The notes below the pieces were generated by a model. It saw nothing but the letters and a program-made list of their open reading frames with translations. It ran no database searches and was not told where the DNA came from. Position numbers and translations under genes: made by a program. From contig NZ_JACXBS010000002.1 of NCBI RefSeq assembly GCF_014698015.1, positions 558,001 to 622,000 of the forward strand: DNA of 64,000 bases. The letters run 5' to 3'. Numbering within the stretch: the stretch's first letter is position 1; each line of letters starts with the position of its first letter. The stretch is from Kocuria sp. cx-455. GTDB lineage: Bacteria > Actinomycetota > Actinomycetes > Actinomycetales > Micrococcaceae. Positions 7,473-15,621 of this stretch are shown piece by piece.

Positions 7473-8450
7473 TCAGTAGGTCAGCACATGACAGAGGGTG
7501 GTGCGGGCCAGGTCGGTCTTTCCGGTGATCCGGTCCATGACCTCCGGGAGGTCTTCCCGGGGCGACGCGCCGGTCAGTAGCGCATCAAAGCGTTCATCGC
7601 GCAGGGCGCGCAGCGCGGTCCGCAGTCGCTCGGCGCGTGTGCGTCGTGCGCGCTGTCCCGCGGCGACCTGACCCACCTGACTGGCCACGATGGACAGTCG
7701 CCGGGCGTGGAAGTCCGCGCCCAGGGGGACCGCGGGGGCACGGGACCCGAACCATGAGGCCTCGACCACTGTGCCGTCGTCTCCGGTGATCTCCAGGGCG
7801 CGCGCCAGGCCCTGTTCGGTGCCGGAAGTATGGATGACGATGTCGTTGTCCGCAGACGCATTGCTCGGGTCCACGGCGGTGAGACCCAGAGATGTCAGCA
7901 ACCGGCGCCGATCCGGAGTGGTTTCCAGGACTTCGAGACGATCCAGCGCCATTCCGGAGGCCAGCAGCGCCGTGGCGGTACCGATCATGCCGGCACCGAT
8001 GACGGCCACCCGATCCGCAATGCGCGGGGGCTGCTGCCAGAGGATGTTCAGACCGGTCTCGGCCGCGCCGGCCAGCAACGCCCGGTGGTCGGGGACGTTG
8101 TCGGGAATGCGCTGGACGTCCTCCGTGGTGACCACGTGATGGGTGTGGTGCGGCAACAACCCGAACACCCGTGCACCGAGCCAGTCCGAGGGGCCCTCGT
8201 CGACGACACCCACGCCCAGATAGCCGTAGGACACGGGGAAGGGAAAATCCCCCAGTTGCTGTGGGGCTCGCATCAGGTGCGCAATGGAGTCCGGAACGTT
8301 TCCGGTGTGGACCAGGGTCTCCGTGCCGCGGGACACGGCCGTGGCCACGGTGCGGACCCGCAGCTCACCCGCGGCGACATCAGCGTGGGGTTCGGGAACC
8401 TCCCGCCACGCGCCCGTGCCTGCCGATTCCGTCCAGTACTGCCAACCCAT
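7473..8450 (-). CDS. MDR-superfamily (zinc-type alcohol) dehydrogenase
   Basis: About 325 residues. It has an N-terminal GroES-like domain with the SRGTETLVHTG segment and a Rossmann domain opening VAVIGAGMIGTATALL (~150-165). The catalytic-zinc Cys of classical alcohol dehydrogenases is not obvious, as in the BchC-like branch of the superfamily, so its chemistry may differ from simple alcohol oxidation. I prefer ATG at 8450 (GGGTGG five bases upstream) over an in-frame GTG at 8459. It is first in the minus-strand operon, 57 bp before the pterin-synthase-like gene, and divergent from the transporter at 8519. An oxidoreductase step on the operon product is inferred. Confidence 0.8.
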   Translation of the reverse strand: MGWQYWTESAGTGAWREVPEPHADVAAGELRVRTVATAVSRGTETLVHTGNVPDSIAHLMRAPQQLGDFPFPVSYGYLGVGVVDEGPSDWLGARVFGLLPHHTHHVVTTEDVQRIPDNVPDHRALLAGAAETGLNILWQQPPRIADRVAVIGAGMIGTATALLASGMALDRLEVLETTPDRRRLLTSLGLTAVDPSNASADNDIVIHTSGTEQGLARALEITGDDGTVVEASWFGSRAPAVPLGADFHARRLSIVASQVGQVAAGQRARRTRAERLRTALRALRDERFDALLTGASPREDLPEVMDRITGKTDLARTTLCHVLTY

Positions 8451-8505
8451 GGTTGCCACCCTATCTGCATGTCGCAGCGATAGTCCGGGTTGCCGACGCG
8501 TGAAC

Positions 8506-8511
8506 TAGCCT
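8506..8511 (+). promoter_or_regulatory. -10 element, leaderless promoter of the BASS/ACR3 transporter
   Basis: TAGCCT ends 7 bp before the ATG at 8519. No ribosome site is visible. The divergent operon starting at 8450 must have its promoter in the same ~70 bp gap. Confidence 0.45.
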
Positions 8512-8518
8512 GGACCGA

Positions 8519-9466
8519 ATGATTCAGTGGTTCGAGCGGCATCAAGTCGCCCTGTACGTGGGATCCATCGGGGTTGCGGCCATCGTGGGCCTCACGATGC
8601 CCGGGATCGCCGCACCCGCGGAAACACTGATCAATCCCGTGCTCGCCCTGTTGCTGTATGCGACCTTCCTGGGCATCCCGTTCACTCGGCTGGGTGACGT
8701 CCTTCGGAACTGGGCATTTCTCAGGTCCACGCTGTGGCTCAATTTCGTGCTGGCGCCGGTGGTGGTGTTCGGCCTCTCGCGCTTCGTCGCACACGACCAG
8801 GCCTTGCTCGCGGGTGTCCTCTTGGTGCTGCTGTGTCCGTGCGTGGACTACGTCATGGTCTTCACGGGCCTGGCCGGTGGTGCCCACGAACGCCTCCTTG
8901 CAGCATCGCCCGTGCTCATGCTCCTGCAGATGCTGCTCCTACCGGTCTATCTGTGGCTCATGGCCGGTGCGGACATGGTTTCGGTCGTGGAGTTCGGCCC
9001 GTTCGTCGAGGCCTTTGTGCTGTTGATTGCGTTGCCACTCGCAGCCGCAATCCTGACCCAGCTGGCGGCCGGTACGCGAGCGGGTCGCATCCTGGACGCC
9101 GCCGCAACGGCCGCGATGGTCCCGCTCATGATGCTCACCCTGGCCGTTGTGGTCGCCTCACAAATCGCCGGGGTCCGCGCGCAGCTATCGGCCCTGCTGG
9201 TGGTGATCCCGTTGTTCGTCGCGTTTGCGCTCATCATGTTCTGCCTGGGGCAGTGGCTGGGCCGACGCGGCGGCTACGACGTCCCCGCGCGACGCGCGCT
9301 CGTCTTCTCTGGTGTCACGCGCAATTCCCTGGTGATCCTCCCGTTGGCTCTCGCGCTGCCCGCGGTGTTGGGCATGGCCCCGCTCGTGGTGGTCACCCAG
9401 ACACTCCTGGAATTGCTGGTCATGGTGGCCATGGTTCGTCTGGTGCCCAGCTTCAGTCGCACCTGA
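8519..9466 (+). CDS. Bile acid/arsenite (BASS/ACR3-type) transporter family protein
   Basis: 315 residues with about ten membrane segments. The motif LCPCVDYVMVF (105-115), in the fourth segment, resembles the conserved Pro-Cys motif of ACR3 arsenite exporters, and the SGVTRNSLVILPLALALP region matches the second half of the repeat. Database names for relatives are usually arsenic resistance protein. No arsenate reductase or arsenic-type ArsR is adjacent, and it is divergent from the pterin-like operon, so the substrate may be an organic anion rather than arsenite. Confidence 0.75.
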   Translation: MIQWFERHQVALYVGSIGVAAIVGLTMPGIAAPAETLINPVLALLLYATFLGIPFTRLGDVLRNWAFLRSTLWLNFVLAPVVVFGLSRFVAHDQALLAGVLLVLLCPCVDYVMVFTGLAGGAHERLLAASPVLMLLQMLLLPVYLWLMAGADMVSVVEFGPFVEAFVLLIALPLAAAILTQLAAGTRAGRILDAAATAAMVPLMMLTLAVVVASQIAGVRAQLSALLVVIPLFVAFALIMFCLGQWLGRRGGYDVPARRALVFSGVTRNSLVILPLALALPAVLGMAPLVVVTQTLLELLVMVAMVRLVPSFSRT

Positions 9467-9548
9467 TTGGGGTATCGGGCGGTTCGATCCGGGCCGCACC
9501 GCTCGCGGGACGGCACCGCGTATTTTCCTGATTTTCACGAACCACCCC

Positions 9549-9600
9549 TTGACGCACCCGTTGAGTGAATCTAGATTCACGAGTGATGAATACAGATTCA
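9549..9600 (+). promoter_or_regulatory. Promoter and two operator palindromes of the TetR gene
   Basis: -35 TTGACG (9549-9554), 17-bp spacer, -10 TAGATT (9572-9577). The perfect 16-bp palindrome GTGAATCTAGATTCAC (9565-9580) covers the spacer and -10. A second related site, TGAAT-N4-ATTCA (9587-9600), overlaps the ATG at 9586. Start of transcription is predicted near 9584, making the message leaderless. The arrangement implies autorepression and control of the whole cluster to 16401. Confidence 0.65.
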
Positions 9601-10272
9601 ACTACCCAGGTTTCGGCCGCTGAACCCTTCGAGGCGGCCCGCGACGCGAGGACACAAGTGCGGCGTCGTCAATTGTTGGCCGCGGCCGTGAAGGTGCTGC
9701 AGGGCAAGGGCAGCGAGCAGATGTCCATGCAGAGCGTCGCGCAGGAAGCCGGCGTGAGCGTGGGGCTGATCTACCGGTACTTCACGAACAAGGAAGACGT
9801 GCTGCGCAGCGTGATCGTGGGGGTACTCGAGGACATCGATGCCCGCGTGCCGGCGGCGATTCTCGCTGCGGGGGACGACCCCGTGGATCGAGTGGCCGCC
9901 GGATTCGACGCGTATTGCCGGGTGATTGCGGAGAACAATGAGGCCGCCGTAATCACCTACCGCGAGAGCAGCAGGCTGTCCGCCGAGAACCGAACGGTCA
10001 TCAAGAACTTGGAAATGGGCTCCGTTCAACCCCTGGGCCGGGCAACCCAGGAGGCCGTGGAGGCCGGACTCTTCGCCCCCGTGGACGTGGATTTGTTCGC
10101 CTACAACCTGGTGCTGCTCGCCCACGGGTGGGCCCTGAAGTCCTGGTACTTCCAGCCCCAGCACACCGTGGACAGCTACATCCGCGGGCAGCTGGGCCTC
10201 GTGTTGTCCGCCGCCCTGGCCCCCGACCATCACACCGAGTACACCCGTTACCTCACCGCGAAAGAGGACTGA
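9586..10272 (+). CDS. TetR/AcrR-family regulator of the alicyclic acid cluster
   Basis: 228 residues. The N-terminal helix-turn-helix is clear (SMQSVAQEAGVSVGLIYRYF, about residues 46-65), followed by a helical ligand domain with no specific family match. ATG at 9586 is chosen because the predicted transcription start is 1-2 bases before it; an in-frame GTG at 9565 lies inside the operator. The next gene, badI-like, starts 3 bp after the stop, so regulator and catabolic genes form one operon. The effector is probably a CoA thioester of the pathway; this is inference. Confidence 0.85.
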   Translation: MNTDSTTQVSAAEPFEAARDARTQVRRRQLLAAAVKVLQGKGSEQMSMQSVAQEAGVSVGLIYRYFTNKEDVLRSVIVGVLEDIDARVPAAILAAGDDPVDRVAAGFDAYCRVIAENNEAAVITYRESSRLSAENRTVIKNLEMGSVQPLGRATQEAVEAGLFAPVDVDLFAYNLVLLAHGWALKSWYFQPQHTVDSYIRGQLGLVLSAALAPDHHTEYTRYLTAKED

Positions 10273-10275
10273 GCC

Positions 10276-11100
10276 ATGACCGTAGAACCCACCGCATCCG
10301 CCGCACCCGAGTTCGAGGACATTCTGTACGAAATCGACGGTCCCACCGCCGTGATCACCATGAATCGCCCGCAGCGCTACAACGCGTTCCGCGCCCTGAC
10401 CGTGCACGAGCTGATCACGGCGTTCCGGTTGGCGTGGGCGGACCGGGGCGTGCAGGCCGTGATTCTCACGGGTGCGGGCGAGAAGGCCTTCTGCACCGGC
10501 GGAGACGTCAAACAGCGCGCGGAAACCGGTGACTACGGACCGTCCCCGTCCGGGATGTTCGAGATCGGCAACCTGCACAAGACCATCCGCGACATCCCCA
10601 AACCCGTGATTGCCGCGGTCAACGGCCTGGCCATCGGCGGCGGCCACGTGCTGCACGTGATCTGTGACCTGACGATCGCCTCCTCCACGGCGCGCTTCGG
10701 TCAGTCCGGGCCCAAGGTCGGCTCCTTCGACGCCGGTTTCGGCTCCGCGTACCTGGCCCGGGTGGTGGGGGAGAAGCGCGCCCGAGAGATCTGGTACCTG
10801 TGCCGACAGTACGACGCCCACACCGCAGAAGGTTGGGGTCTGGTCAACGCCGTGGTGGACCCCGACCAGCTCCTGCAAGAGGCCAAATCCTGGGCCGCGG
10901 AGATCGCGGAGAAGTCACCCACGGCCCTGCGCTTCCTCAAGCAGTCCTTCAACGCGGACACGGACCACCAGGCGGGACTGTCCAACCTGGCGATGTCGGG
11001 GCTGGACCTGTTCACCGAATCCCCGGAGGGCCGGGAGGGTGCTGCCGCCTTTGCCGAAAAGCGGATGCCCGATTTCAACGGCCACGTGATCAGCCATTGA
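10276..11100 (+). CDS. badI: 2-Ketocyclohexanecarboxyl-CoA hydrolase (BadI-like; MenB-type crotonase)
   Basis: 274 residues of the crotonase fold. The segment GQSGPKVGSFDAGFGS and LARVVGEKRAREIWYLCRQ is shared by MenB and BadI; the oxyanion loop is GGGHVLHVICDLT. MenB closes a ring, BadI opens the 2-ketocyclohexane ring to pimeloyl-CoA. The neighbours decide: an acyl-CoA dehydrogenase, a BadH-like SDR, a CoA ligase and a second crotonase make the complete cyclohexanecarboxylate route, and no other menaquinone gene is nearby. Calling it MenB on homology alone would be the likely annotation error. ATG follows the TetR stop by 3 bp. Confidence 0.75.
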   Translation: MTVEPTASAAPEFEDILYEIDGPTAVITMNRPQRYNAFRALTVHELITAFRLAWADRGVQAVILTGAGEKAFCTGGDVKQRAETGDYGPSPSGMFEIGNLHKTIRDIPKPVIAAVNGLAIGGGHVLHVICDLTIASSTARFGQSGPKVGSFDAGFGSAYLARVVGEKRAREIWYLCRQYDAHTAEGWGLVNAVVDPDQLLQEAKSWAAEIAEKSPTALRFLKQSFNADTDHQAGLSNLAMSGLDLFTESPEGREGAAAFAEKRMPDFNGHVISH

Positions 11101-11164
11101 GCCTAACGGTTCAGGAAATCATCGTGACAACATCAGCCGACCGTGAGACCAAGGAGTTCGCACC

Positions 11165-12310
11165 ATGGAGATGACCCTCAGCCCGGCCCAGGAGGAACTG
11201 GTGGCTGCAGCCAGCGGTCTCCACGAGAAACTGGCCGCCGGCTACCGCGAGCGCGAAACGGCCCGTCGGATCGAACCGGAACTGCGCCGAGAGATCGGTG
11301 CTCTGGGGTTGATCGGCCCGGAACTGCCGTCCGAGTACGGTGGCCGCGACCTTCCTCGTCTGACCTCCGGGTTGATCGTGGAACAGATCGCCCGCGGTGA
11401 CTTCAACGTGGCCTACCTGCAGGTCGTGGGGTCACTGGTGGGCCAGATCCTGGCCAGCAACGCCACGGCGGAAACCGCCGGCAAGTACGTTCCGCGGATC
11501 ACCAGTGGTGAGGGCATCGTGGGGATCGGACTGTCCGAACCGGACGCCGGTTCGGACGCCGGAAACCCGCGCATGACCGCGCGCAAGGACGGTGGCTCCT
11601 GGGTCATTGACGGCGTGAAGTCCATGTCGTTCGCGACCCAGGCGGAGGCCACGGTGCTTTTCGCCCGTACCGACCCCGAGGCCGGTCGCGGCCGGGGCAT
11701 CAGCGCGTTCGTCGTGGACATGGACCGTCCCGGGGTGCGGATCGAACCGGTAGAAGACGCCGGCACCCGGGCCGTGGAGCGGGGCCTGATCCACTGCGAC
11801 GGCGTGCGCGTACCGGCCTCGAACCTGCTTGGCACCGAGGGCGCCGGGTTCACCCAGGTGATGCAGGGCTTCGACTTCTCCCGTGCCCTCATCGGCCTGC
11901 AGTGCCTGGGGACCGCGGAGATCACGGTCGAGGAAACCTGGGACTACGTCAGTCACCGCCAGGCCTTCGACCAGCCGTTGTCCAAGTTCCAGGGCGTGTC
12001 CTTCCCGCTGGCGGAAGCGGAAACTCAACTCACCGCGGCGCGCCTGCTGTGCTTGCGGACCCTCCACCTGAAGGACACGGGCCAGAACCACACCAAGGAA
12101 GCCGCCATGTGCAAGTGGTGGGCCCCCAAGGTCGCCCACGACGCCATCACCCAGTGCCTGTTGCTGCACGGGCAGTTCGGTTATCGCACGGACAAACCCA
12201 TTGAGCAGCGCATGCGCGACGTGCTCGGTCTCCAGATCGGGGACGGCACCGCCCAGATCATGAAACTCATCATTGCGCGGCAATCCGCCGGCCGACAGTT
12301 CGCCCCGTAA
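11165..12310 (+). CDS. aliB: Acyl-CoA dehydrogenase, probable cyclohexanecarboxyl-CoA dehydrogenase
   Basis: 381 residues, full-length for the family. FAD/substrate motifs include GIGLSEPDAGSDAG (~residues 120-133). At the place of the usual catalytic Glu loop (EGT) the protein reads GDGTAQI, with D360 as the likely base. In the pathway it would oxidise cyclohexanecarboxyl-CoA to cyclohex-1-ene-1-carboxyl-CoA, passing electrons to ETF. ATG at 11165 is preceded by AAGGAG. Position between badI-like and badH-like genes supports the AliB assignment; other branched or cyclic acyl-CoAs remain possible. Confidence 0.72.
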   Translation: MEMTLSPAQEELVAAASGLHEKLAAGYRERETARRIEPELRREIGALGLIGPELPSEYGGRDLPRLTSGLIVEQIARGDFNVAYLQVVGSLVGQILASNATAETAGKYVPRITSGEGIVGIGLSEPDAGSDAGNPRMTARKDGGSWVIDGVKSMSFATQAEATVLFARTDPEAGRGRGISAFVVDMDRPGVRIEPVEDAGTRAVERGLIHCDGVRVPASNLLGTEGAGFTQVMQGFDFSRALIGLQCLGTAEITVEETWDYVSHRQAFDQPLSKFQGVSFPLAEAETQLTAARLLCLRTLHLKDTGQNHTKEAAMCKWWAPKVAHDAITQCLLLHGQFGYRTDKPIEQRMRDVLGLQIGDGTAQIMKLIIARQSAGRQFAP

Positions 12311-12352
12311 CTCGGACTCACCCGCTCCGCACCGAGGAAAGGACCTCACACC

Positions 12353-13114
12353 ATGACCGCTCAGACTTCAGAATCCCCCACCCCTCGCGTGGCCATCGTG
12401 ACCGGCGCCGGACAGGGCATCGGCGCGGCCATTGCCCAGCGCCTCGCCCAGGACGGGCTCCGCGTGGTCATCGCCGATCTCAATGAAGAGACCGCGAACG
12501 CCACCGCCGAGCGCATCGGCGAGCAGGCCATGGGGGTGCGTGCCGATATCACCAGCTCCGACGACGTCGCCGCCCTCGTTTTGCACGTGCTCGACACCTG
12601 GGGATCCATCGACGTGCTGGTCAACAACGCCGGGTGGGACAAGGTGGGCCCGTTCCTGGACAGCGCCCCTGAGACCTGGGAACGGGTCATCGGCATCAAC
12701 CTGATGGGCACCCTGACCGTGAGTCACGCGGTGATGAGCGTGATGAAGGAACAGGGGTCGGGCACCGTGATCAACATCGGTTCCGACGCCGCGCGCGTGG
12801 GTTCCACGGGCGAGGCCGTCTATTCCGCGTGCAAGGGCGGGCTGGTGGCCTTCTCCAAGACGATGGCGCGCGAACTGGCACGCTACGGGGTGACGGTCAA
12901 TGCCGTGTGCCCGGGGCCGGCCGATACGCCCCTGTTCGAAGAGATCGGCAAGGAAAATCCGAAGCTGCGCGAATCCCTCGAGCGCGCCATTCCGCTGCGT
13001 CGCCTGGCCCAACCGGAGGACTTGGCCAACGCTGTTGCCTTCATGGCCTCCCCCCGGTCCAACTACATCACCGGCCAGACGCTGTCCGTCAGCGGTGGCC
13101 TCACCATGATCTGA
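12353..13114 (+). CDS. badH: SDR, probable 2-hydroxycyclohexanecarboxyl-CoA dehydrogenase
   Basis: 253-residue classical short-chain dehydrogenase. Cofactor loop TGAGQGIG (17-24), NNAG (91-94) and the catalytic set S144, Y157, K161 are all present. NNAGWDKVGPFL closely resembles the BadH motif region of Rhodopseudomonas. It would oxidise 2-hydroxycyclohexanecarboxyl-CoA to the 2-keto thioester that the badI product cleaves. FabG-like enzymes are the alternative, but the operon context argues for BadH. A ribosome site GAGGAAAGG precedes the ATG. Confidence 0.78.
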   Translation: MTAQTSESPTPRVAIVTGAGQGIGAAIAQRLAQDGLRVVIADLNEETANATAERIGEQAMGVRADITSSDDVAALVLHVLDTWGSIDVLVNNAGWDKVGPFLDSAPETWERVIGINLMGTLTVSHAVMSVMKEQGSGTVINIGSDAARVGSTGEAVYSACKGGLVAFSKTMARELARYGVTVNAVCPGPADTPLFEEIGKENPKLRESLERAIPLRRLAQPEDLANAVAFMASPRSNYITGQTLSVSGGLTMI

Positions 13115-13178
13115 CGCTGCGGGCAGCTCACGCGGCCGCCAGCCGCCAACCGTCCCAGCGTGCAAAGGAGCACCCGTC

Positions 13179-14837
13179 ATGACCACGTATGAAACCCTCC
13201 TGACCCAGGACATCATTGACCACAACACCCAGGCCGGTTACTGGGACGGTCAGATTCTCACCGATCATTTGGACCGGGCCGTGGCGCGCGATCCGAACGC
13301 CGTCGCCTCCGTGGACTCGCGCGGGTCATTGACCTACGGCGAATTGGCCCAGCAGGTGGAGCGCACCGCGCACGGTCTGATCCAGCTGGGCCTGGGCCGC
13401 GGTGACGTGATCTCGTTGCAGCTGCCCAACTGGAAGGAATGGGTGATTCTCCACCTGGCCGCGGTGCGGATCGGGGCGGTGACCAACCCGCTGATCCCCA
13501 TTTACCGCGACCGCGAGATTTCGTTCATGATGGAGCGCGCCACCACCCGGATCCTGGTGGTGCCCGATTCCTTCCGCGGCTACGACCACTTGGCTCTGGC
13601 CCGCCGCATGGTGAGCGGTCAGCAGGACCCGGCGCGCGTGATGGTCCTTGCCCAGGACCCCGCCAACCCGCCGGCCCTTGAGCGCGACGAGATCGCATGG
13701 GACGAGTTCATCGCCACCGACTGGGAAGCGAAGGGTTCCCCGGAAGAACTGGCCGAGCGCCGCCCCGGGGCGAACGACGTGGCCTTGCTGATGTTCACCT
13801 CCGGTACCACCGGTCGCCCCAAGGGTGTAATGCACACGCACAACACGGTGTGTGCCGCCGGTCTGCCCTGGCCGGATCGCATGGGCATGGACCACCGGGA
13901 CGTGATTCACATGGCCTCGACCTTCGGCCACCTCACCGGTTACCTGTTCGGGGTGGAACTGCCCATCCTGCTCGGGGCCAAGGGGGTGTTCCAGGACGTG
14001 TGGAACAAGGAGACGTTCGTGGAGCTGATTGCCGAGCACGGCATCACCCACACCTCGGGCGCCACCCCGTTCCTGCACGACCTGTTGGACGCAGCTAACC
14101 TGGCCGACCACGATGTGTCCTCCCTGCAACGGTTCTGCTGTATGGGCGCACCGATCCCACGGGTGCTGCTGCGCAACGCCCGCGATGAGATTCCCGGGCT
14201 GTCCGTGTTGGGTGGCTGGGGCCAGACCGAGTGCGCACTGTCCACGTGCGGGCACCCGAGCGACCCCGTCGAGAAAATCACCTCCACGGACGGCCGGCCC
14301 GTGCGTGGCATCGACGTGCGGATCACCGACCTGGACGGCACGTCACTGCCGGCCGGTTCCGAGGGCAAGCTGTGGGTGCGCGGACCCTCCCTGTTCGTGG
14401 GGTACCTGGGACAGCTGGACAAGACCCGCGAGGACTTCGACGGCGAATGGTTCGACACCGGCGACCTGGCCACCCTCGACGAGGACGGCTACCTGACCAT
14501 TGCCGGACGATCCAAGGATCTGATCATCCGCGGCGGTGAGAACATCCCGGTCGCGTATTTGGAGAACGTCTTGCACGAGCATCCGGACATTGCCTCCGTG
14601 GCGATCGTGGGCGCGCCCCACCCCCGCCTGCAGGAGATCGCCTGTGCGGCCGTGGTGATGAACGACGGCGCCGCACCCCTGACACTCGAGGCCCTCAGGA
14701 CCTACCTGGACGAGAAAGGCGTGGCCAAGTCCTACTGGCCCGAACGCGTGGAGATCTTGGAGGACTTCCCACGCACCCCGTCCGGCAAGATCCAGAAATA
14801 CCATTTGCGCGAGCGCTTCACGAAGGACCAGGCATGA
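13179..14837 (+). CDS. aliA: Acyl-CoA synthetase (AMP-forming), probable cyclohexanecarboxylate-CoA ligase
   Basis: 552 residues of the ANL superfamily. Motifs in order: P-loop MFTSGTTGRPKGVMHT (~205-220), GWGQTE (~347), GDLATLDEDGYLTIAGR (~428) and C-terminal PSGKIQKY with the catalytic Lys. It activates a carboxylic acid to its CoA thioester in the cytosol, the entry step of the pathway. Sequence alone does not distinguish cyclohexanecarboxylate from medium-chain acids; the four other pathway genes do. Its stop overlaps the start of the next crotonase by 4 bp (ATGA). Confidence 0.78.
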   Translation: MTTYETLLTQDIIDHNTQAGYWDGQILTDHLDRAVARDPNAVASVDSRGSLTYGELAQQVERTAHGLIQLGLGRGDVISLQLPNWKEWVILHLAAVRIGAVTNPLIPIYRDREISFMMERATTRILVVPDSFRGYDHLALARRMVSGQQDPARVMVLAQDPANPPALERDEIAWDEFIATDWEAKGSPEELAERRPGANDVALLMFTSGTTGRPKGVMHTHNTVCAAGLPWPDRMGMDHRDVIHMASTFGHLTGYLFGVELPILLGAKGVFQDVWNKETFVELIAEHGITHTSGATPFLHDLLDAANLADHDVSSLQRFCCMGAPIPRVLLRNARDEIPGLSVLGGWGQTECALSTCGHPSDPVEKITSTDGRPVRGIDVRITDLDGTSLPAGSEGKLWVRGPSLFVGYLGQLDKTREDFDGEWFDTGDLATLDEDGYLTIAGRSKDLIIRGGENIPVAYLENVLHEHPDIASVAIVGAPHPRLQEIACAAVVMNDGAAPLTLEALRTYLDEKGVAKSYWPERVEILEDFPRTPSGKIQKYHLRERFTKDQA

Positions 14838-15610
14838 GCACCGAATTCCTCACCACAGACCTCACCGACGGGCTGTTGACCGTCACGATCAACCGCCCCG
14901 AGGTTCGCAACGCCCTCAACGCGGACGTCCTCACCGAGATCGGCGAAGTCCTCAATAACGCCGAAGCGGACGCCGAAGTGCAGGGCATCATCTTCACCGG
15001 GGCGGGCGAAAAGGCCTTCATCGCGGGAGTGGACATCACCGGTCTGGTCAACTACACCGCCGTGGACGGGCTCACTGCCGCGATGCAGAAGCTCTACGAC
15101 CGCATTGAGAACTTCCCGCGACCCACCCTGGCCGCACTCAACGGTTACGCATTGGGTGGCGGCTGCGAACTGGCAATGGCCTGTGATCTGCGCATTGCCT
15201 CGACCACAGCCCAGATCGGCCTGCCCGAAACGGCACTCGGTGTGCTCCCCGGAGCCGGCGGCACGCAACGCCTGACGCGGCTGGTGGGGCGCGGACGTGC
15301 CGTGGAGATGATTCTCTCCGGGCGGTTCGTACCGGCGGAGGAGGCGCTGCAGATGGGGCTCGTCACGCGCGTCACCGAACCGGAGGAGTTGCTCGACACA
15401 GCACGGCAGACGCTGTTGGGAATTACCGCCCGGGGTCCGTTGGCCATCCGCCTGGCCAAGCTCGTGATCAAACACGGTGCGGACGCGGATCAGGCCACCG
15501 GTCAGATCATTGAACGCCTCGCCCAGTCGTTGTTGTACCAAAGCGAGGACAAAGCCGAGGGCGCTGGGGCATTCTTGGAGAAACGCACACCGAGATTCAC
15601 AGGCCGGTAA
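14834..15610 (+). CDS. badK: Enoyl-CoA hydratase, probable cyclohex-1-ene-1-carboxyl-CoA hydratase
   Basis: 258-residue crotonase. The oxyanion region AGVDITGL and GGGCELAMACDL, and the catalytic Glu segment LPETALGVLPGAGGTQRL, are typical of active hydratases. It would add water to cyclohex-1-ene-1-carboxyl-CoA to give the 2-hydroxy thioester used by the badH product. It overlaps the ligase gene by 4 bp, so translation is coupled. A general FadB-type hydratase is possible on sequence, less so in this context. Confidence 0.76.
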   Translation: MSTEFLTTDLTDGLLTVTINRPEVRNALNADVLTEIGEVLNNAEADAEVQGIIFTGAGEKAFIAGVDITGLVNYTAVDGLTAAMQKLYDRIENFPRPTLAALNGYALGGGCELAMACDLRIASTTAQIGLPETALGVLPGAGGTQRLTRLVGRGRAVEMILSGRFVPAEEALQMGLVTRVTEPEELLDTARQTLLGITARGPLAIRLAKLVIKHGADADQATGQIIERLAQSLLYQSEDKAEGAGAFLEKRTPRFTGR

Positions 15611-15621
15611 GGGGAACGGGT

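Noticed and set aside
10276..11100. Menaquinone gene menB
   Set aside because: The motifs fit, but every neighbour belongs to cyclohexanecarboxylate oxidation, so BadI is preferred.
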